From NCBI GenBank assembly GCA_963795195.1, contig CAWCGU010000006.1:2418001-2482000 (forward strand): DNA of 64,000 nt, written 5' to 3'. The stretch's first letter is position 1, and every line of letters starts with the position of its first letter. The notes below the pieces were generated by a model, which was not told the origin of the DNA, ran no database searches, and saw only the letters and a program-made list of their open reading frames with translations. Origin of the DNA: CAWCGU01 sp963795195 (GTDB taxonomy: Bacteria; Actinomycetota; Thermoleophilia; Solirubrobacterales; 70-9). The position numbers were made by a program, and so were the translations under genes. Shown here piece by piece: positions 26,859-34,710 of the stretch.

Positions 26859-26904
26859 CGGCGCGCTCGCTTGGGCACGCCCATTTCAGGAGGAATTGAT
26901 CGGA

Positions 26905-29049
26905 ATGGCCAGACTTCGGGAGCACAACGTCACGGCGGCCCAGTGGAGCATCAACGGCGAGGCGTTGGGAAGCATCGACCTCTCTGACGAGGCGAACAAT
27001 CCGTTCAACGCGAACGTCTTTTCCGCAACCGTCCAGGAGGAGCGACTCTCCAGGGACACCTTCAAGCGCCTGCAGACCGCGCTCGCGACCGGTGAGTCGC
27101 TGGACCCGGCACTCGCAGATGAGGTCGCCGAGGCGATGAAGCAGTGGGCACTCGAGCGTGGTGCGACCCACTTCACCCACGTCTTCCAGCCGCTGACCGG
27201 CCTGACGGCTGAAAAACACGATTCCTTCTTCAACCCCGAAGGCACGGACACGATGGCGACCTTCTCGGGCAAGGAGCTGATCCAGGGCGAGCCCGACGCG
27301 TCGTCGTTTCCGACGGGCGGCGTCCGCGCCACCTTCGAGGCCCGTGGCTACACCGCCTGGGATCCGACCAGCCCGGCCTTTCTGCTTCAGAACCCCAACG
27401 GGGCCTTGCTCTGCATCCCTACGGCGTTCGCATCATGGACCGGTGAGGCGCTCGACGCCAAGATTCCGCTGCTGCGCTCGATGGACGCGCTCTCCAAGTC
27501 GGCGATCCGCGCCCTGCGCGCCCTCGGCGACGAGGAGGCCCAGCGCGTCTTCACGACCGTCGGCCCCGAGCAGGAGTACTTCCTGATCGACGAGCAGTAC
27601 TACTTCGAGCGCCCCGACCTGGTGACTACGGGCCGCACGCTGTTCGGCGCCAAGCCCCCCAAGGGCCACGAGCTCGACGACCACTACTTCGGCTCGATCC
27701 CCGAGCGCATCCTCGCCTGCATGCTGGAGACCGAGCTCGAGCTGGTCAAGCTCGGCGTCCCTGTCAAGACCCGCCACAACGAGGTCGCGCCGAACCAGTA
27801 CGAGCTCGCGCCCGTGTTCGAGAACTCGAACGTCGGCTCCGATCACCAGCAGCTGACGATGCAGGTGATGAAGAACGTCGCCCGCAAATACGGGCTCGTC
27901 TGTCTGCTGCACGAGAAGCCCTTCGCCGGAGTCAACGGTTCCGGCAAGCACAACAACTGGTCGATGAGCACGGATACCGGCCACAACCTGATGGAGCCCG
28001 GCGCCACGCCGGCCAACAACATCAACTTCCTGTTCTTCTGCGCGGCTGTCATGCAGGCCGTCAACAAGCATCAGGGATTGCTGCGGGCATCGGTGGCCAG
28101 CATCGGTCAGGATCACCGCCTGGGCGCCAACGAGGCGCCGCCTGCGATCATCTCGATCTTCCTCGGGGCCGAGCTCGATTCGGTCTTCGAGGCGATCGCG
28201 TCGGGAGAGGGCGACCCGCACGAGCCGGGGTCGTTCCTCGGCCTCGGCACCCCGGTTCTGCCGAAGCTGCCGATGCACGGCGGCGATCGCAACCGCACCT
28301 CGCCGTTTGCATTCACCGGCAACAAGTTCGAGTTCCGGGCCGTCGGCTCCAGCGCCTCGCTGGCCTTCCCGAACACGGTCCTGAACACGATCGTCGCCGA
28401 GGCGATCGACGACCTGACCGACAAGCTCGAGGAGAAGCTGAAGAGCTGGGACGACCTCGCGCAAGCCGTTACGGCCGTGGTCGGTGAGTCCTACAGCGCC
28501 AACAAGCAGATCTGCTTCGGCGGCGACAACTACGACGAGGAGTGGCACGCCGAGGCCGAGCGCCGCGGGCTGAAGAACCTCAAGACGACCTGCGATGCGC
28601 TGCCCGAGGTGCTCGCCGAGCAGACAGTGGCCGCCTTCGGCAACTACAAGGTGCTCTCAGAGCGTGAGCTCGAGTCGCGCTTCGAGGTCTGGGTCGAGCA
28701 GTACGTCATCAACGCCAACATCGAGGCGGAGACCGCCGCGGCCATCGGCCGCACGATGCTGCTGCCGGCCGCGATGCGGCACATCGCGATGGCGGAGAGC
28801 GCTGGGATGAGCGGCCAGGCGAAGGCTGCTCGCAAGCTTGCCGATGACCTCGTCGACGCGCTCGATGTCCTCGCGGAGGCCAATCTGTACCCCGACGGCG
28901 TCGAGGGGCTCGACCTGGCGATCTACGCTCGCGACAGCCAGCTGACGGCGATGGTCGCCGTCCGCGAAGTCGCCGACCAGCTCGAGAAGGTCGTCGCCGA
29001 CGACCTCTGGCCGCTGCCGAAGTACTCAGAGATCCTGTTCATCAAGTAG
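26905..29049 (+). CDS. glnN: Glutamine synthetase type III (GlnN)
   Basis: The 714-residue length is that of GSIII rather than GSI (about 470) or GSII. The enzyme makes glutamine from glutamate, ammonia and ATP in the cytosol. Visible signatures are VGPEQEYFLID (metal-binding Glu), RHNEVAPNQYELAPVFE, VNGSGKHNNWS (ATP/Glu binding) and the FTGNKFEFRAVGSS block. GSIII lacks the adenylylation Tyr of GSI, so control is likely at transcription or by effectors. ATG 26905 is preferred: AGGAGGA lies 10 nt upstream, whereas the in-frame TTG at 26896 almost touches it. A 196-bp upstream gap holds a structured leader. No ammonium transporter or PII gene is adjacent. Confidence 0.96.
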   Translation: MARLREHNVTAAQWSINGEALGSIDLSDEANNPFNANVFSATVQEERLSRDTFKRLQTALATGESLDPALADEVAEAMKQWALERGATHFTHVFQPLTGLTAEKHDSFFNPEGTDTMATFSGKELIQGEPDASSFPTGGVRATFEARGYTAWDPTSPAFLLQNPNGALLCIPTAFASWTGEALDAKIPLLRSMDALSKSAIRALRALGDEEAQRVFTTVGPEQEYFLIDEQYYFERPDLVTTGRTLFGAKPPKGHELDDHYFGSIPERILACMLETELELVKLGVPVKTRHNEVAPNQYELAPVFENSNVGSDHQQLTMQVMKNVARKYGLVCLLHEKPFAGVNGSGKHNNWSMSTDTGHNLMEPGATPANNINFLFFCAAVMQAVNKHQGLLRASVASIGQDHRLGANEAPPAIISIFLGAELDSVFEAIASGEGDPHEPGSFLGLGTPVLPKLPMHGGDRNRTSPFAFTGNKFEFRAVGSSASLAFPNTVLNTIVAEAIDDLTDKLEEKLKSWDDLAQAVTAVVGESYSANKQICFGGDNYDEEWHAEAERRGLKNLKTTCDALPEVLAEQTVAAFGNYKVLSERELESRFEVWVEQYVINANIEAETAAAIGRTMLLPAAMRHIAMAESAGMSGQAKAARKLADDLVDALDVLAEANLYPDGVEGLDLAIYARDSQLTAMVAVREVADQLEKVVADDLWPLPKYSEILFIK

Positions 29050-29075
29050 CCGCGCCTATTCGCGCTGGTGATGCC

Positions 29076-29369
29076 CTAGAAATCGGCTTCCAGGGCGTTG
29101 CTCGCGTCGGCGTAGTGATGGTCTGGGACGCGCAGGGCGATGTCGCCTCTGCCATGTTCGTCCAGCGGCCAGTCGGAGGTGAGCACCGCTTCAATGCCGG
29201 CGTCCGTCAGCTGCTGTCGCCAGGCGCGGGCTGATTCCAGGTCCTCGAAGTCGCGCAGCACGGGCCAGTTGTCGAAGCGCGGATCGCCGACGTTCAGCTC
29301 GGCGATTCCGTCAGCGTGCGGCTGGCTGAGGTCCCTGCGAAAGCGTTTGAAGCGATCTTTCAAACCCAC
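29076..29369 (-). CDS. Small conserved-looking protein of unknown function
   Basis: The 97-residue protein has a basic start (GLKDRFKRFRRDLSQ) and a core WPVLRDFEDLESARAWRQQL followed by AGIEAVLTSDWPLDEHGRGDIALRV. The alternation of a helix with 'AGIEAVL' and a strand resembles DUF2007-type small domains, which read as 'putative signal transducing' proteins, but the match is loose. There is no signal peptide or membrane helix. It starts with GTG about 7 nt from a weak GAGGAT box. It is divergent from the secreted protein at 29411 and convergent with glnN. Confidence 0.55.
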   Translation of the reverse strand: MGLKDRFKRFRRDLSQPHADGIAELNVGDPRFDNWPVLRDFEDLESARAWRQQLTDAGIEAVLTSDWPLDEHGRGDIALRVPDHHYADASNALEADF

Positions 29370-29398
29370 GTGGTGGATCCTCTCAGAGCTGGGACGGT

Positions 29399-29404
29399 TA
29401 GGGT
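29399..29404 (+). promoter_or_regulatory. Leaderless -10 box for the 29411 gene
   Basis: TAGGGT lies exactly 6 nt before the ATG at 29411. The same hexamer is used at 39590 and 48489. Confidence 0.55.
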
Positions 29405-29410
29405 TGGCGC

Positions 29411-29824
29411 ATGAACAAGAACCTGACTCGCATCGCAGCCACCATCCTTGCCTCGTCCGTCGGTTGCCTCCTACTCGCCGCGCCTGCTTCGACGGCCCAG
29501 AAAGAGCTCGATTCAGTCAAGCTCAAGGCCAAGCCGGACGGCATCCCCGCAAAGATCGCCGCGGTCTCGAAGGGCAAGCGCGTCTTCATCACGCTGTCCG
29601 TCAAGAAGAGGGGCAGCTACGAGGAGGTCGCTCGCGACACCGCCACTGGTGTTTCTCCGAGCGAGGGGCCGTTTTCGATCGAGGCGACGCAGGCCGGCGG
29701 GTCGTTCAGAAAGAACGGTGGAGAGGGCCTCTTCAGCGCCGACGGCGCAGGCTTCGCCGAATACTTCAGCTGGAACGCCAAGCGCGGCAAGATCTCGTTC
29801 TACGACTCGGGCGAGACTGACTGA
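29411..29824 (+). CDS. Secreted protein of unknown function
   Basis: The 137-residue protein starts with a clear Sec signal peptide: MNKNLTR, a hydrophobic core ending in LLLAAPASTA, and cleavage expected near residue 29. The mature part is rich in Lys, Gly, Ser and beta-strand-like runs (KRVFITLSVKKRGSYEEV, GKISFYDSGE), suggesting a small beta-sandwich. No cysteine remains in the mature part, so it is not a lipoprotein or disulfide protein. I do not recognise a family. The gene looks leaderless and precedes another small unknown gene after 46 bp. Confidence 0.7.
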   Translation: MNKNLTRIAATILASSVGCLLLAAPASTAQKELDSVKLKAKPDGIPAKIAAVSKGKRVFITLSVKKRGSYEEVARDTATGVSPSEGPFSIEATQAGGSFRKNGGEGLFSADGAGFAEYFSWNAKRGKISFYDSGETD

Positions 29825-29870
29825 CCCTGCAGGGGCGGGCACAGCGTTCTTACCCTGCCAGACTCGGTGT

Positions 29871-30227
29871 ATGTCAAAGCCAAACCGAACCCCTCATACC
29901 GCCCTGTCTGTTGAAACCAGCGACTACGCCGATGCCGACGGCAACACCCTGACCCTCCGGTGCACGCTCAGCCGCGGCACGATCCGCAAGCTCCAGCAGG
30001 CGCACGGCCGGGAGGCGGCCACGATCGACGACGTCTGGAGCCGCCGGGAGGAGCTGCTGTTCGAACGCCTTGCGGTGAGCTGGGAGATCGCCGGCTTGCC
30101 GTTGACCGACCAGGCGATGCTGCTCGGCCGCTACCGGATGGCCGACGCCGATACCCGGCGCTGGGTGCAGGTGACGGTGGACGCTCACGTCGATCGCCAC
30201 CTCCCGGAGCTGAGCGCGGCGCGCTGA
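29871..30227 (+). CDS. Hypothetical protein
   Basis: The 118-residue product (MSKPNRTPHTALSVETSD..) is soluble and charged. It contains a helical central part (REAATIDDVWSRREELLFER) and LPLTDQAMLLGRYRMADAD near residue 83. No signal peptide or known motif is visible. The start is the ATG at 29871; the open frame continues upstream inside the previous gene in another frame and that part is not protein-like. A TACCCT box ends 14 nt before the ATG, a possible promoter. It is tail-to-tail with the VOC gene at 30230, with 2 bp between the stops. Confidence 0.6.
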   Translation: MSKPNRTPHTALSVETSDYADADGNTLTLRCTLSRGTIRKLQQAHGREAATIDDVWSRREELLFERLAVSWEIAGLPLTDQAMLLGRYRMADADTRRWVQVTVDAHVDRHLPELSAAR

Positions 30228-30229
30228 GG

Positions 30230-30631
30230 CTAGGCGCCTGGCCTGTAGGTCCCGAAGCTCCAGAGATTGCCCTCCGGATCGCGGACGCTGAAGTCGCGCG
30301 ACCCGTAGTCCTGGTCAGCCAGCTCCATGACCACCTCGGCGCCCGCGGCCATGGCGCTCTCGTAGAGACCATCAGGATCGTCGACGGCGACATAGAGCCA
30401 GCCGCGGCCGGCGATCTTGCCCTGCTCGCCCCAGCGGGGATCGCCCTCCTCGGGCTCTGAGCTGAGCATCAGCCTGGCGCCGTCGAAGTCGAGCTCGGCG
30501 TGCGTGACCATGCCGTCATCGTCTTCGTGGATCTCGAGTCGCTTACAGCCGAAGGCGCGCTCCAGCCAGTTGATCGCCGCGTGGGCGTCGCGGTAGCGCA
30601 GGACGGGGAACAGTGTGGGTGTGGTTGTCAT
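30230..30631 (-). CDS. VOC family protein (glyoxalase/bleomycin-resistance, PhnB-like)
   Basis: The 133-residue protein starts TLFPVLRYRDAHAAINWLERAFG, the standard opening of PhnB-like VOC proteins, and continues with HAELDFDGARLMLSSE, VAVDDPDGLYESAMAAGAEV and RDFSVRDPEGNLWSFGTY. Two beta-alpha-beta-beta-beta modules form the metal or ligand cavity. The acidic residue in DPEGNLWSFG is typical. No substrate can be named; members include dioxygenases, epimerases and drug-binding proteins. It appears leaderless (TAGTCT then 7 nt). Note that a glyoxalase-I type relative lies at 18761. Confidence 0.85.
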   Translation of the reverse strand: MTTTPTLFPVLRYRDAHAAINWLERAFGCKRLEIHEDDDGMVTHAELDFDGARLMLSSEPEEGDPRWGEQGKIAGRGWLYVAVDDPDGLYESAMAAGAEVVMELADQDYGSRDFSVRDPEGNLWSFGTYRPGA

Positions 30632-30638
30632 GCCGGCC

Positions 30639-30644
30639 AGACTA
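30639..30644 (-). promoter_or_regulatory. -10 box for the VOC gene
   Basis: TAGTCT read leftward, 7 nt before the ATG. Identical hexamer and similar spacing to 19162-19167. Confidence 0.5.
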
Positions 30645-30685
30645 GACCCCGGCTGTGGTTGCGTCTTGTACGAATTTGACCTGCG

Positions 30686-31540
30686 TCAGGCTGCGGTCCC
30701 GAAGCCGTCAGGAAGGGCGCTGGCCACGTAGTCGCCAGGTGCCGTGCCCGCGAGCTCGCGGAAGTCGCGATTGAGGTGAGATTGGTCGTAGTAGCCGCAG
30801 TCCGCCGCGATCCGGGCAAAGCGGCTGCCGTCGTCTCGCGAGAGCAGCCGGGTAGCTCTGCGGAACCGCATGATCCGCGCCGCCGTCTTGGGCGCAGGGC
30901 CGATCTGCTCACGAAAGCGTGCGATCAGGTGCCGGCGGCTACAACCGAGCTCTGCGGTCAGCTCGCCGATCGGCAGGCGCCCTTCACTTTCGAGCAGCCG
31001 CCGCCAGGCCCAGGCGACGTCGGGCGACGGCAGTCGGGCTTCGGCGACTCGCGCGGCGATCACCCGGTCGAGCAGTTCGAAGCGCGTTTCCCACCCGGAC
31101 TGCTCGTGGATGCGCTCGACCAGCAGCGGGGCAACCATCCCGAGCACGTCCTCTAGCGGGACGACGAGATCCGAGAGCTCGTGCATTGCGACCCCGAAGA
31201 GCATGTGGGCGCCGAGCGGCGTCAGGTCAACCTGAACGCCACGCGAGATGCCGTTGTACTCGGTGATCGCGTACGAGTCGTTGACGGCCGCAATAAAGCT
31301 GTCGTACTCGGCGGGTGATTGACCGCCGCCGCCAATCCGCATCGCCGGTCCGAGCCCGAGGATCAGGGTCACCTGGTCCTGGGGTACCTCACGACGGACC
31401 AATGGTCCCGGGCTGCGCTCGTCATAGCCGCAGTAGCCGGTGACGATGCCCTCGAGCCCAGGATGAGGCTCTCGCCGAACCAGCTCCCAGTGGCCGAGTT
31501 CGGACTCGTGTCGCTGGCACCGGGTGGGAGGCGAGATCAC
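30686..31540 (-). CDS. AraC family transcriptional regulator
   Basis: The 284-residue protein has a C-terminal double helix-turn-helix of the AraC/XylS type: LPIGELTAELGCSRRHLIARF near residue 195 and FARIAADCGYYDQSHLNRDF near residue 245, ending in GTAPGDYVAS. The N-terminal ~150 residues are an effector or dimerisation domain (VTLILGLGPAMRI, LTPLGAHMLFGV) resembling DUF6597-type or helical AraC sensor domains. The target genes are unknown; nearest on the same strand is the VOC gene. The start is a GTG 6 nt after TACGCT, so the transcript appears leaderless. Confidence 0.9.
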   Translation of the reverse strand: MISPPTRCQRHESELGHWELVRREPHPGLEGIVTGYCGYDERSPGPLVRREVPQDQVTLILGLGPAMRIGGGGQSPAEYDSFIAAVNDSYAITEYNGISRGVQVDLTPLGAHMLFGVAMHELSDLVVPLEDVLGMVAPLLVERIHEQSGWETRFELLDRVIAARVAEARLPSPDVAWAWRRLLESEGRLPIGELTAELGCSRRHLIARFREQIGPAPKTAARIMRFRRATRLLSRDDGSRFARIAADCGYYDQSHLNRDFRELAGTAPGDYVASALPDGFGTAA

Positions 31541-31546
31541 CCCATG

Positions 31547-31552
31547 AGCGTA
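31547..31552 (-). promoter_or_regulatory. Leaderless -10 box for the AraC-type gene
   Basis: TACGCT read leftward, exactly 6 nt before the GTG at 31540. Confidence 0.5.
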
Positions 31553-31582
31553 GACCAGCGAGATCCCGAGTTCCGGCGACAG

Positions 31583-33184
31583 TTACGGTGTGAGGTCAGC
31601 GGACGCCCATTGACCCGCGGCCACGCAAACCCAGATGCTGGTTGCGCCGGTCTGGATGAACATGCGCCCGATGTCGGACGCTGTGCAGTCAGCGGGGAGC
31701 GGCGCAATGGCGCCCGACGGCAGGTCGATGTAGCCATTGACCGTCAGCTCGTTGGCCAGGCTGGAGCCGACGACTACGTTCCCGTCCACGTCGGCGTCGC
31801 TCGCGACCGTCAGGCTGTCGTCGGTCCCAAGCGCGTTGGGGCCCGAACGGTAGAGGTTCGCCGAGTCTGCCCCCGACGCGAAGACGAGTCCGTCGCCGGC
31901 GTTTGTCGCGTTTGGAAGGTTGACCGGACCGGCGTTGATCGTGATGGTGTCCGTAGCTGAATTGCCCAGGGTCGTGTTGCCGTTGGAGGTCAGGTCGGCG
32001 TTCACGAGCAAGCTGTCATCCGTTCTAAGCGTGTCGACTGCTGACCGGAACAGGTTCGTGTCGGCGCCGAGTGTCAGCGCGTCCAATGCCGAGGTCGCGT
32101 TCGGCAGCGCCACAGGCCCACCGTTGACCGTAACGGTGTCGGCAGCAGCGCTACCGAGTGTGGCATCCGCATCGACGACGAGGTTGTCATCGGTCTTCAG
32201 CGTGTCGGCGGCGGAGCGGTAGAGATTGGCTCCGCCCACGACGGTGCCGAGCATTAACGAGTCCGCGGAGGAGGTTGCGTTCGTGAACACAGTGTCACCG
32301 GCGTCGACGGTCACCGTGTCGGAGCTAGAGTTGCCAAGGGTGGTGTTGCCGGTAACGATCAGGTCGGCGAGGCTTCCCGTGTCCGTGATCGCATCGAGGT
32401 TGCCCGTGGTGAGCGCGGTGCCGCTGACATCCGGCAATGTGATCGTGCGACTCGCGGTCACCGTGTTAGCGACGAGGCTGAGTTCGTTGAGATCCGGGGT
32501 GCTGCCCTCGAACAGGAGCCCGCTGGGCCGGAAGACGGTCTGGCCACCGCTCATGGTGGCGCTGCCCGAGTAGTCGAAGCTGAGGGTCGGGGTAACGCCT
32601 TCTGCAGCGGCGACACCGCCCTGGAGCCCGGTTCCGCTTCCGACCGACTGGACGTAGCTGCCGGTCGTATCGCTGCCGAGCGCGACGGCGTTGCTGGCGA
32701 TAGTCGGAGTGCCCTGTGTGCCCTGGAGATCGGACCCTCCCAGGTAGTTGTCGCCGGCCTCCAGGAAGGCTGCCGCTTCCTGTCCGTCCAGCCGATCTGC
32801 GTTAAGGGTCGTTCCCGGGTCGTCGTCCACCGTCAGGAGCTTGGCCAGGATCTGCGCCGGGGTATCGGGCGAGGCGTTCGCTCCATCGGCCCCGTCAGTC
32901 CCGTCCGCTCCCGCCGGCCCTGCCTGCCCGTCCGCTCCCGCTACTCCGGGGACGCCCTGCTGCCCCTGCACGTTCCACGTGATCGCGACTTCGGTCCGTT
33001 TGCACCCGCCCGCCAGCAGCAGGCGCACCTGTCCCTTTGCCGGCCCGCGCTTCTTGAAACAGGCCGCAATCTCGCCGTTGGGCCCCGGGATCGCCCCGAC
33101 CGCGAAGGCGCCGCCGCCGATTGCGATGAACAGGGCGCTTGCGGCGGCGACGTTGGCGAACGTCAGCCGGTCCTTGAATCTCAT
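31583..33184 (-). CDS. Secreted collagen-like / beta-repeat surface protein
   Basis: The 533-residue protein has an N-terminal hydrophobic signal (LTFANVAAASALFIAIGGGAFA) and two cysteines in the next domain. A short collagen-like run GQQGVPGVAGADGQAGPAG follows near residues 75-100. The remainder is strand-rich repeats such as ANLYRSAADTLKTDD and DTVTVNGGPVALPNATSA, each about 45-50 residues (at least four). The pattern is like phage-tail-fibre or trimeric beta-helix surface proteins; a C-terminal domain with two cysteines ends in CVAAGQWAS. I infer a trimeric fibrous surface protein, with moderate confidence. An AGGAGG site and a TTGACC/TACCGT promoter precede it. Confidence 0.7.
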   Translation of the reverse strand: MRFKDRLTFANVAAASALFIAIGGGAFAVGAIPGPNGEIAACFKKRGPAKGQVRLLLAGGCKRTEVAITWNVQGQQGVPGVAGADGQAGPAGADGTDGADGANASPDTPAQILAKLLTVDDDPGTTLNADRLDGQEAAAFLEAGDNYLGGSDLQGTQGTPTIASNAVALGSDTTGSYVQSVGSGTGLQGGVAAAEGVTPTLSFDYSGSATMSGGQTVFRPSGLLFEGSTPDLNELSLVANTVTASRTITLPDVSGTALTTGNLDAITDTGSLADLIVTGNTTLGNSSSDTVTVDAGDTVFTNATSSADSLMLGTVVGGANLYRSAADTLKTDDNLVVDADATLGSAAADTVTVNGGPVALPNATSALDALTLGADTNLFRSAVDTLRTDDSLLVNADLTSNGNTTLGNSATDTITINAGPVNLPNATNAGDGLVFASGADSANLYRSGPNALGTDDSLTVASDADVDGNVVVGSSLANELTVNGYIDLPSGAIAPLPADCTASDIGRMFIQTGATSIWVCVAAGQWASADLTP

Positions 33185-33217
33185 GGTCCCTCCTCGTGTC
33201 TGCCTGCCGGTTGTTCC

Positions 33218-33246
33218 ACGGTAGCCTGATATCCAGGCCAGGTCAA
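33218..33246 (-). promoter_or_regulatory. Promoter of the collagen-like protein gene, with a dyad in the spacer
   Basis: Read leftward: TTGACC (33241-33246), 17-nt spacer, TACCGT (33218-33223). The spacer holds a GATATC-centred dyad with GCCTG/CAGGC arms, a possible operator. An AGGAGG site lies near the ATG, so this transcript has a leader. Confidence 0.55.
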
Positions 33247-33290
33247 CGCTGAAGGCGATTTCTTAGCCGTTGATCATCCCCTCCGTCACG

Positions 33291-33296
33291 TAGCCT
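33291..33296 (+). promoter_or_regulatory. Leaderless -10 box for the M14 peptidase gene
   Basis: TAGCCT lies exactly 6 nt before the GTG at 33303; TTGATC, 15 nt upstream of it, is a possible -35. Confidence 0.5.
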
Positions 33297-33302
33297 TCCA
33301 CG

Positions 33303-34013
33303 GTGGGGCAGAAGCTGACAGGGATCGCTGCTCTCGTCGTCTACATGATTTCGCCCCCGGCGTTGGCGGCAGAGCGCGAGGTGATCGGCAAGTCGACACA
33401 GGGCCGCAAGATTGTCGCCCAGCATTGGGGCGACCCCACGGCCGAGCGCTCGATGCTGGTCGTCGGCTCGATTCACGGCGACGAGACTGAAGGACACAGG
33501 ATCATCGGCGCCCTCACCGGCAGGACGGCAAACGACCTCCGGGGCGTCGAGGTCTGGACCATCAAGACGGTGAATCCGGACGGCGTCGCGGGCGACACAC
33601 GCGGGAACGCACACGGCGTCGATCTCAACCGCAACTTCGGCTTCGGCTGGACCGAGATACCGCCGAGCAGCGGCTACTACTCGGGACCGGCTCCGTTCTC
33701 CGAGCCTGAGTCGAAGGCGATCAAGCGCTTTGTGATGCGGATCCGGCCGGACGTCAGCGTCTGGTACCACCAGCCTTGGGGGGTAACGCTGGTGCCATGC
33801 AACCGAAGCCGGGAGACCGCGCTGGAATACGCACGGATTTCCGGCCTGCGCCCGCGAGACTGCGACCCGGGCTCATACCCGGGCAGCGTCTCCAGCTGGC
33901 AGAACCACAGACTCAAGGCGATTTCCTTCATCGTCGAGCTGCCGGCGGAGAGTCTCTCTCCACGCAAGCTGGGACGCCACGTCCGCGCCGTCGCCGAAGT
34001 CGCCGAGGGCTGA
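33303..34013 (+). CDS. Secreted M14-family zinc carboxypeptidase (murein-peptide amidase like)
   Basis: The 236-residue protein has a short signal peptide (GIAALVVYMISPPALA) and the M14 zinc ligands HGDETEG (HxxE near residues 58-61) and His near 156 (WYHQPWG). The catalytic Glu is in SFIVELP near residue 213. GVDLNRNFGFGW supplies the substrate-binding Asn-Arg pair. Length and motif order fit the short MpaA-like amidases that cut the D-Glu/diaminopimelate peptide bond. A secreted role in cell-wall peptide processing is inferred. Two extra cysteines (PCNRS and RDCDPG) may form a disulfide. The GTG start looks leaderless. Confidence 0.85.
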   Translation: MGQKLTGIAALVVYMISPPALAAEREVIGKSTQGRKIVAQHWGDPTAERSMLVVGSIHGDETEGHRIIGALTGRTANDLRGVEVWTIKTVNPDGVAGDTRGNAHGVDLNRNFGFGWTEIPPSSGYYSGPAPFSEPESKAIKRFVMRIRPDVSVWYHQPWGVTLVPCNRSRETALEYARISGLRPRDCDPGSYPGSVSSWQNHRLKAISFIVELPAESLSPRKLGRHVRAVAEVAEG

Positions 34014-34104
34014 ACACACCCGGCCGATCAGGGCGCTGCTTGGTTTAGGCCGCCCTGTTCGGGTACACCGGGGTACGGGAAAACGCGGGACAAGGAGGTT
34101 CGGG

Positions 34105-34644
34105 TTGGCGAGCAGGAAGCGAATTCCTTCAGCAGGATCGACCATCGGCGTGATTGCGCTGATGGTGGCGATGGCGAGTGCTGCCTACGCTGGCTCGGGC
34201 GGGGGCAAGCTCGTCAGAACCGCAGACATCCGCAACAATGCCGTGACGGCGCCAAAGATCCACGCAGACGCGGTCCGCACACCGAAGATCGCGGACGACG
34301 CCGTCAAGGGCAACAAGGTCGACGAAGCCACACTGGGGACCGTGCCGACGACGGCCAAGGCCCTAAATGTGCTGGGGGCGACGGTCCGCTCCGACGGGAC
34401 GCTGGCGAGGGCGGCTCAGGTCGCCGGCACCAGCTCTGCTCGCAACGGCGCGGGCTCTTACGTCGTCGATTTTGGGGTGAACGTCGCCACTTGCACCTAC
34501 GTGGCCTCGCTCGGGGGGCTCGAAGGCGAGCCGGGCGGCGAGGTCAGCACCTCGCTTTCGACCGCGAATGCCGTGGGCGTCCAAACCCGCAACTCGGATG
34601 GCGCGGCCGCAGACCGCGCCTTCAGCGTGACGGTGGTCTGCTAG
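34105..34644 (+). CDS. Secreted actinobacterial protein with NNAVT/KI repeats
   Basis: The 179-residue protein has a signal peptide (TIGVIALMVAMASAAYAGSG). A motif follows that is common in Thermoleophilia secreted proteins, RTADIRNNAVTAPKI, then near-repeats DAVRTPKIADDAVKGNKV that resemble trimeric fibre stalk segments. The C-terminal ~90 residues hold two cysteines (ATCTYVAS and TVVC) in a likely beta domain. The function is unknown. The start is TTG with a strong AAGGAGG site about 6 nt upstream. It is unrelated by sequence to the collagen-like protein at 31583, but the low-complexity fibre style is similar. Confidence 0.7.
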   Translation: MASRKRIPSAGSTIGVIALMVAMASAAYAGSGGGKLVRTADIRNNAVTAPKIHADAVRTPKIADDAVKGNKVDEATLGTVPTTAKALNVLGATVRSDGTLARAAQVAGTSSARNGAGSYVVDFGVNVATCTYVASLGGLEGEPGGEVSTSLSTANAVGVQTRNSDGAAADRAFSVTVVC

Positions 34645-34697
34645 TCCTTCTCCAGCCGCCCGCCGACGGCGGCCCCCGAGGCTCGCCGCGGCGGGTA

Positions 34698-34703
34698 TAG
34701 CAT
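34698..34703 (+). promoter_or_regulatory. -10 box for glutamate decarboxylase
   Basis: TAGCAT lies 7 nt before the GTG start and matches the dinB box. The bases just before it read GGGTAT (34693-34698), the sigma-B -10, but no GTTT is found at the right distance, so sigma-B use is doubtful. Confidence 0.4.
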
Positions 34704-34710
34704 CGGGCCG

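Noticed and set aside
34693..34698. Sigma-B promoter for glutamate decarboxylase (GGGTAT)
   Set aside because: No GTTT box is found at 12-15 nt upstream; TAGCAT at 34698 with leaderless spacing is more likely.
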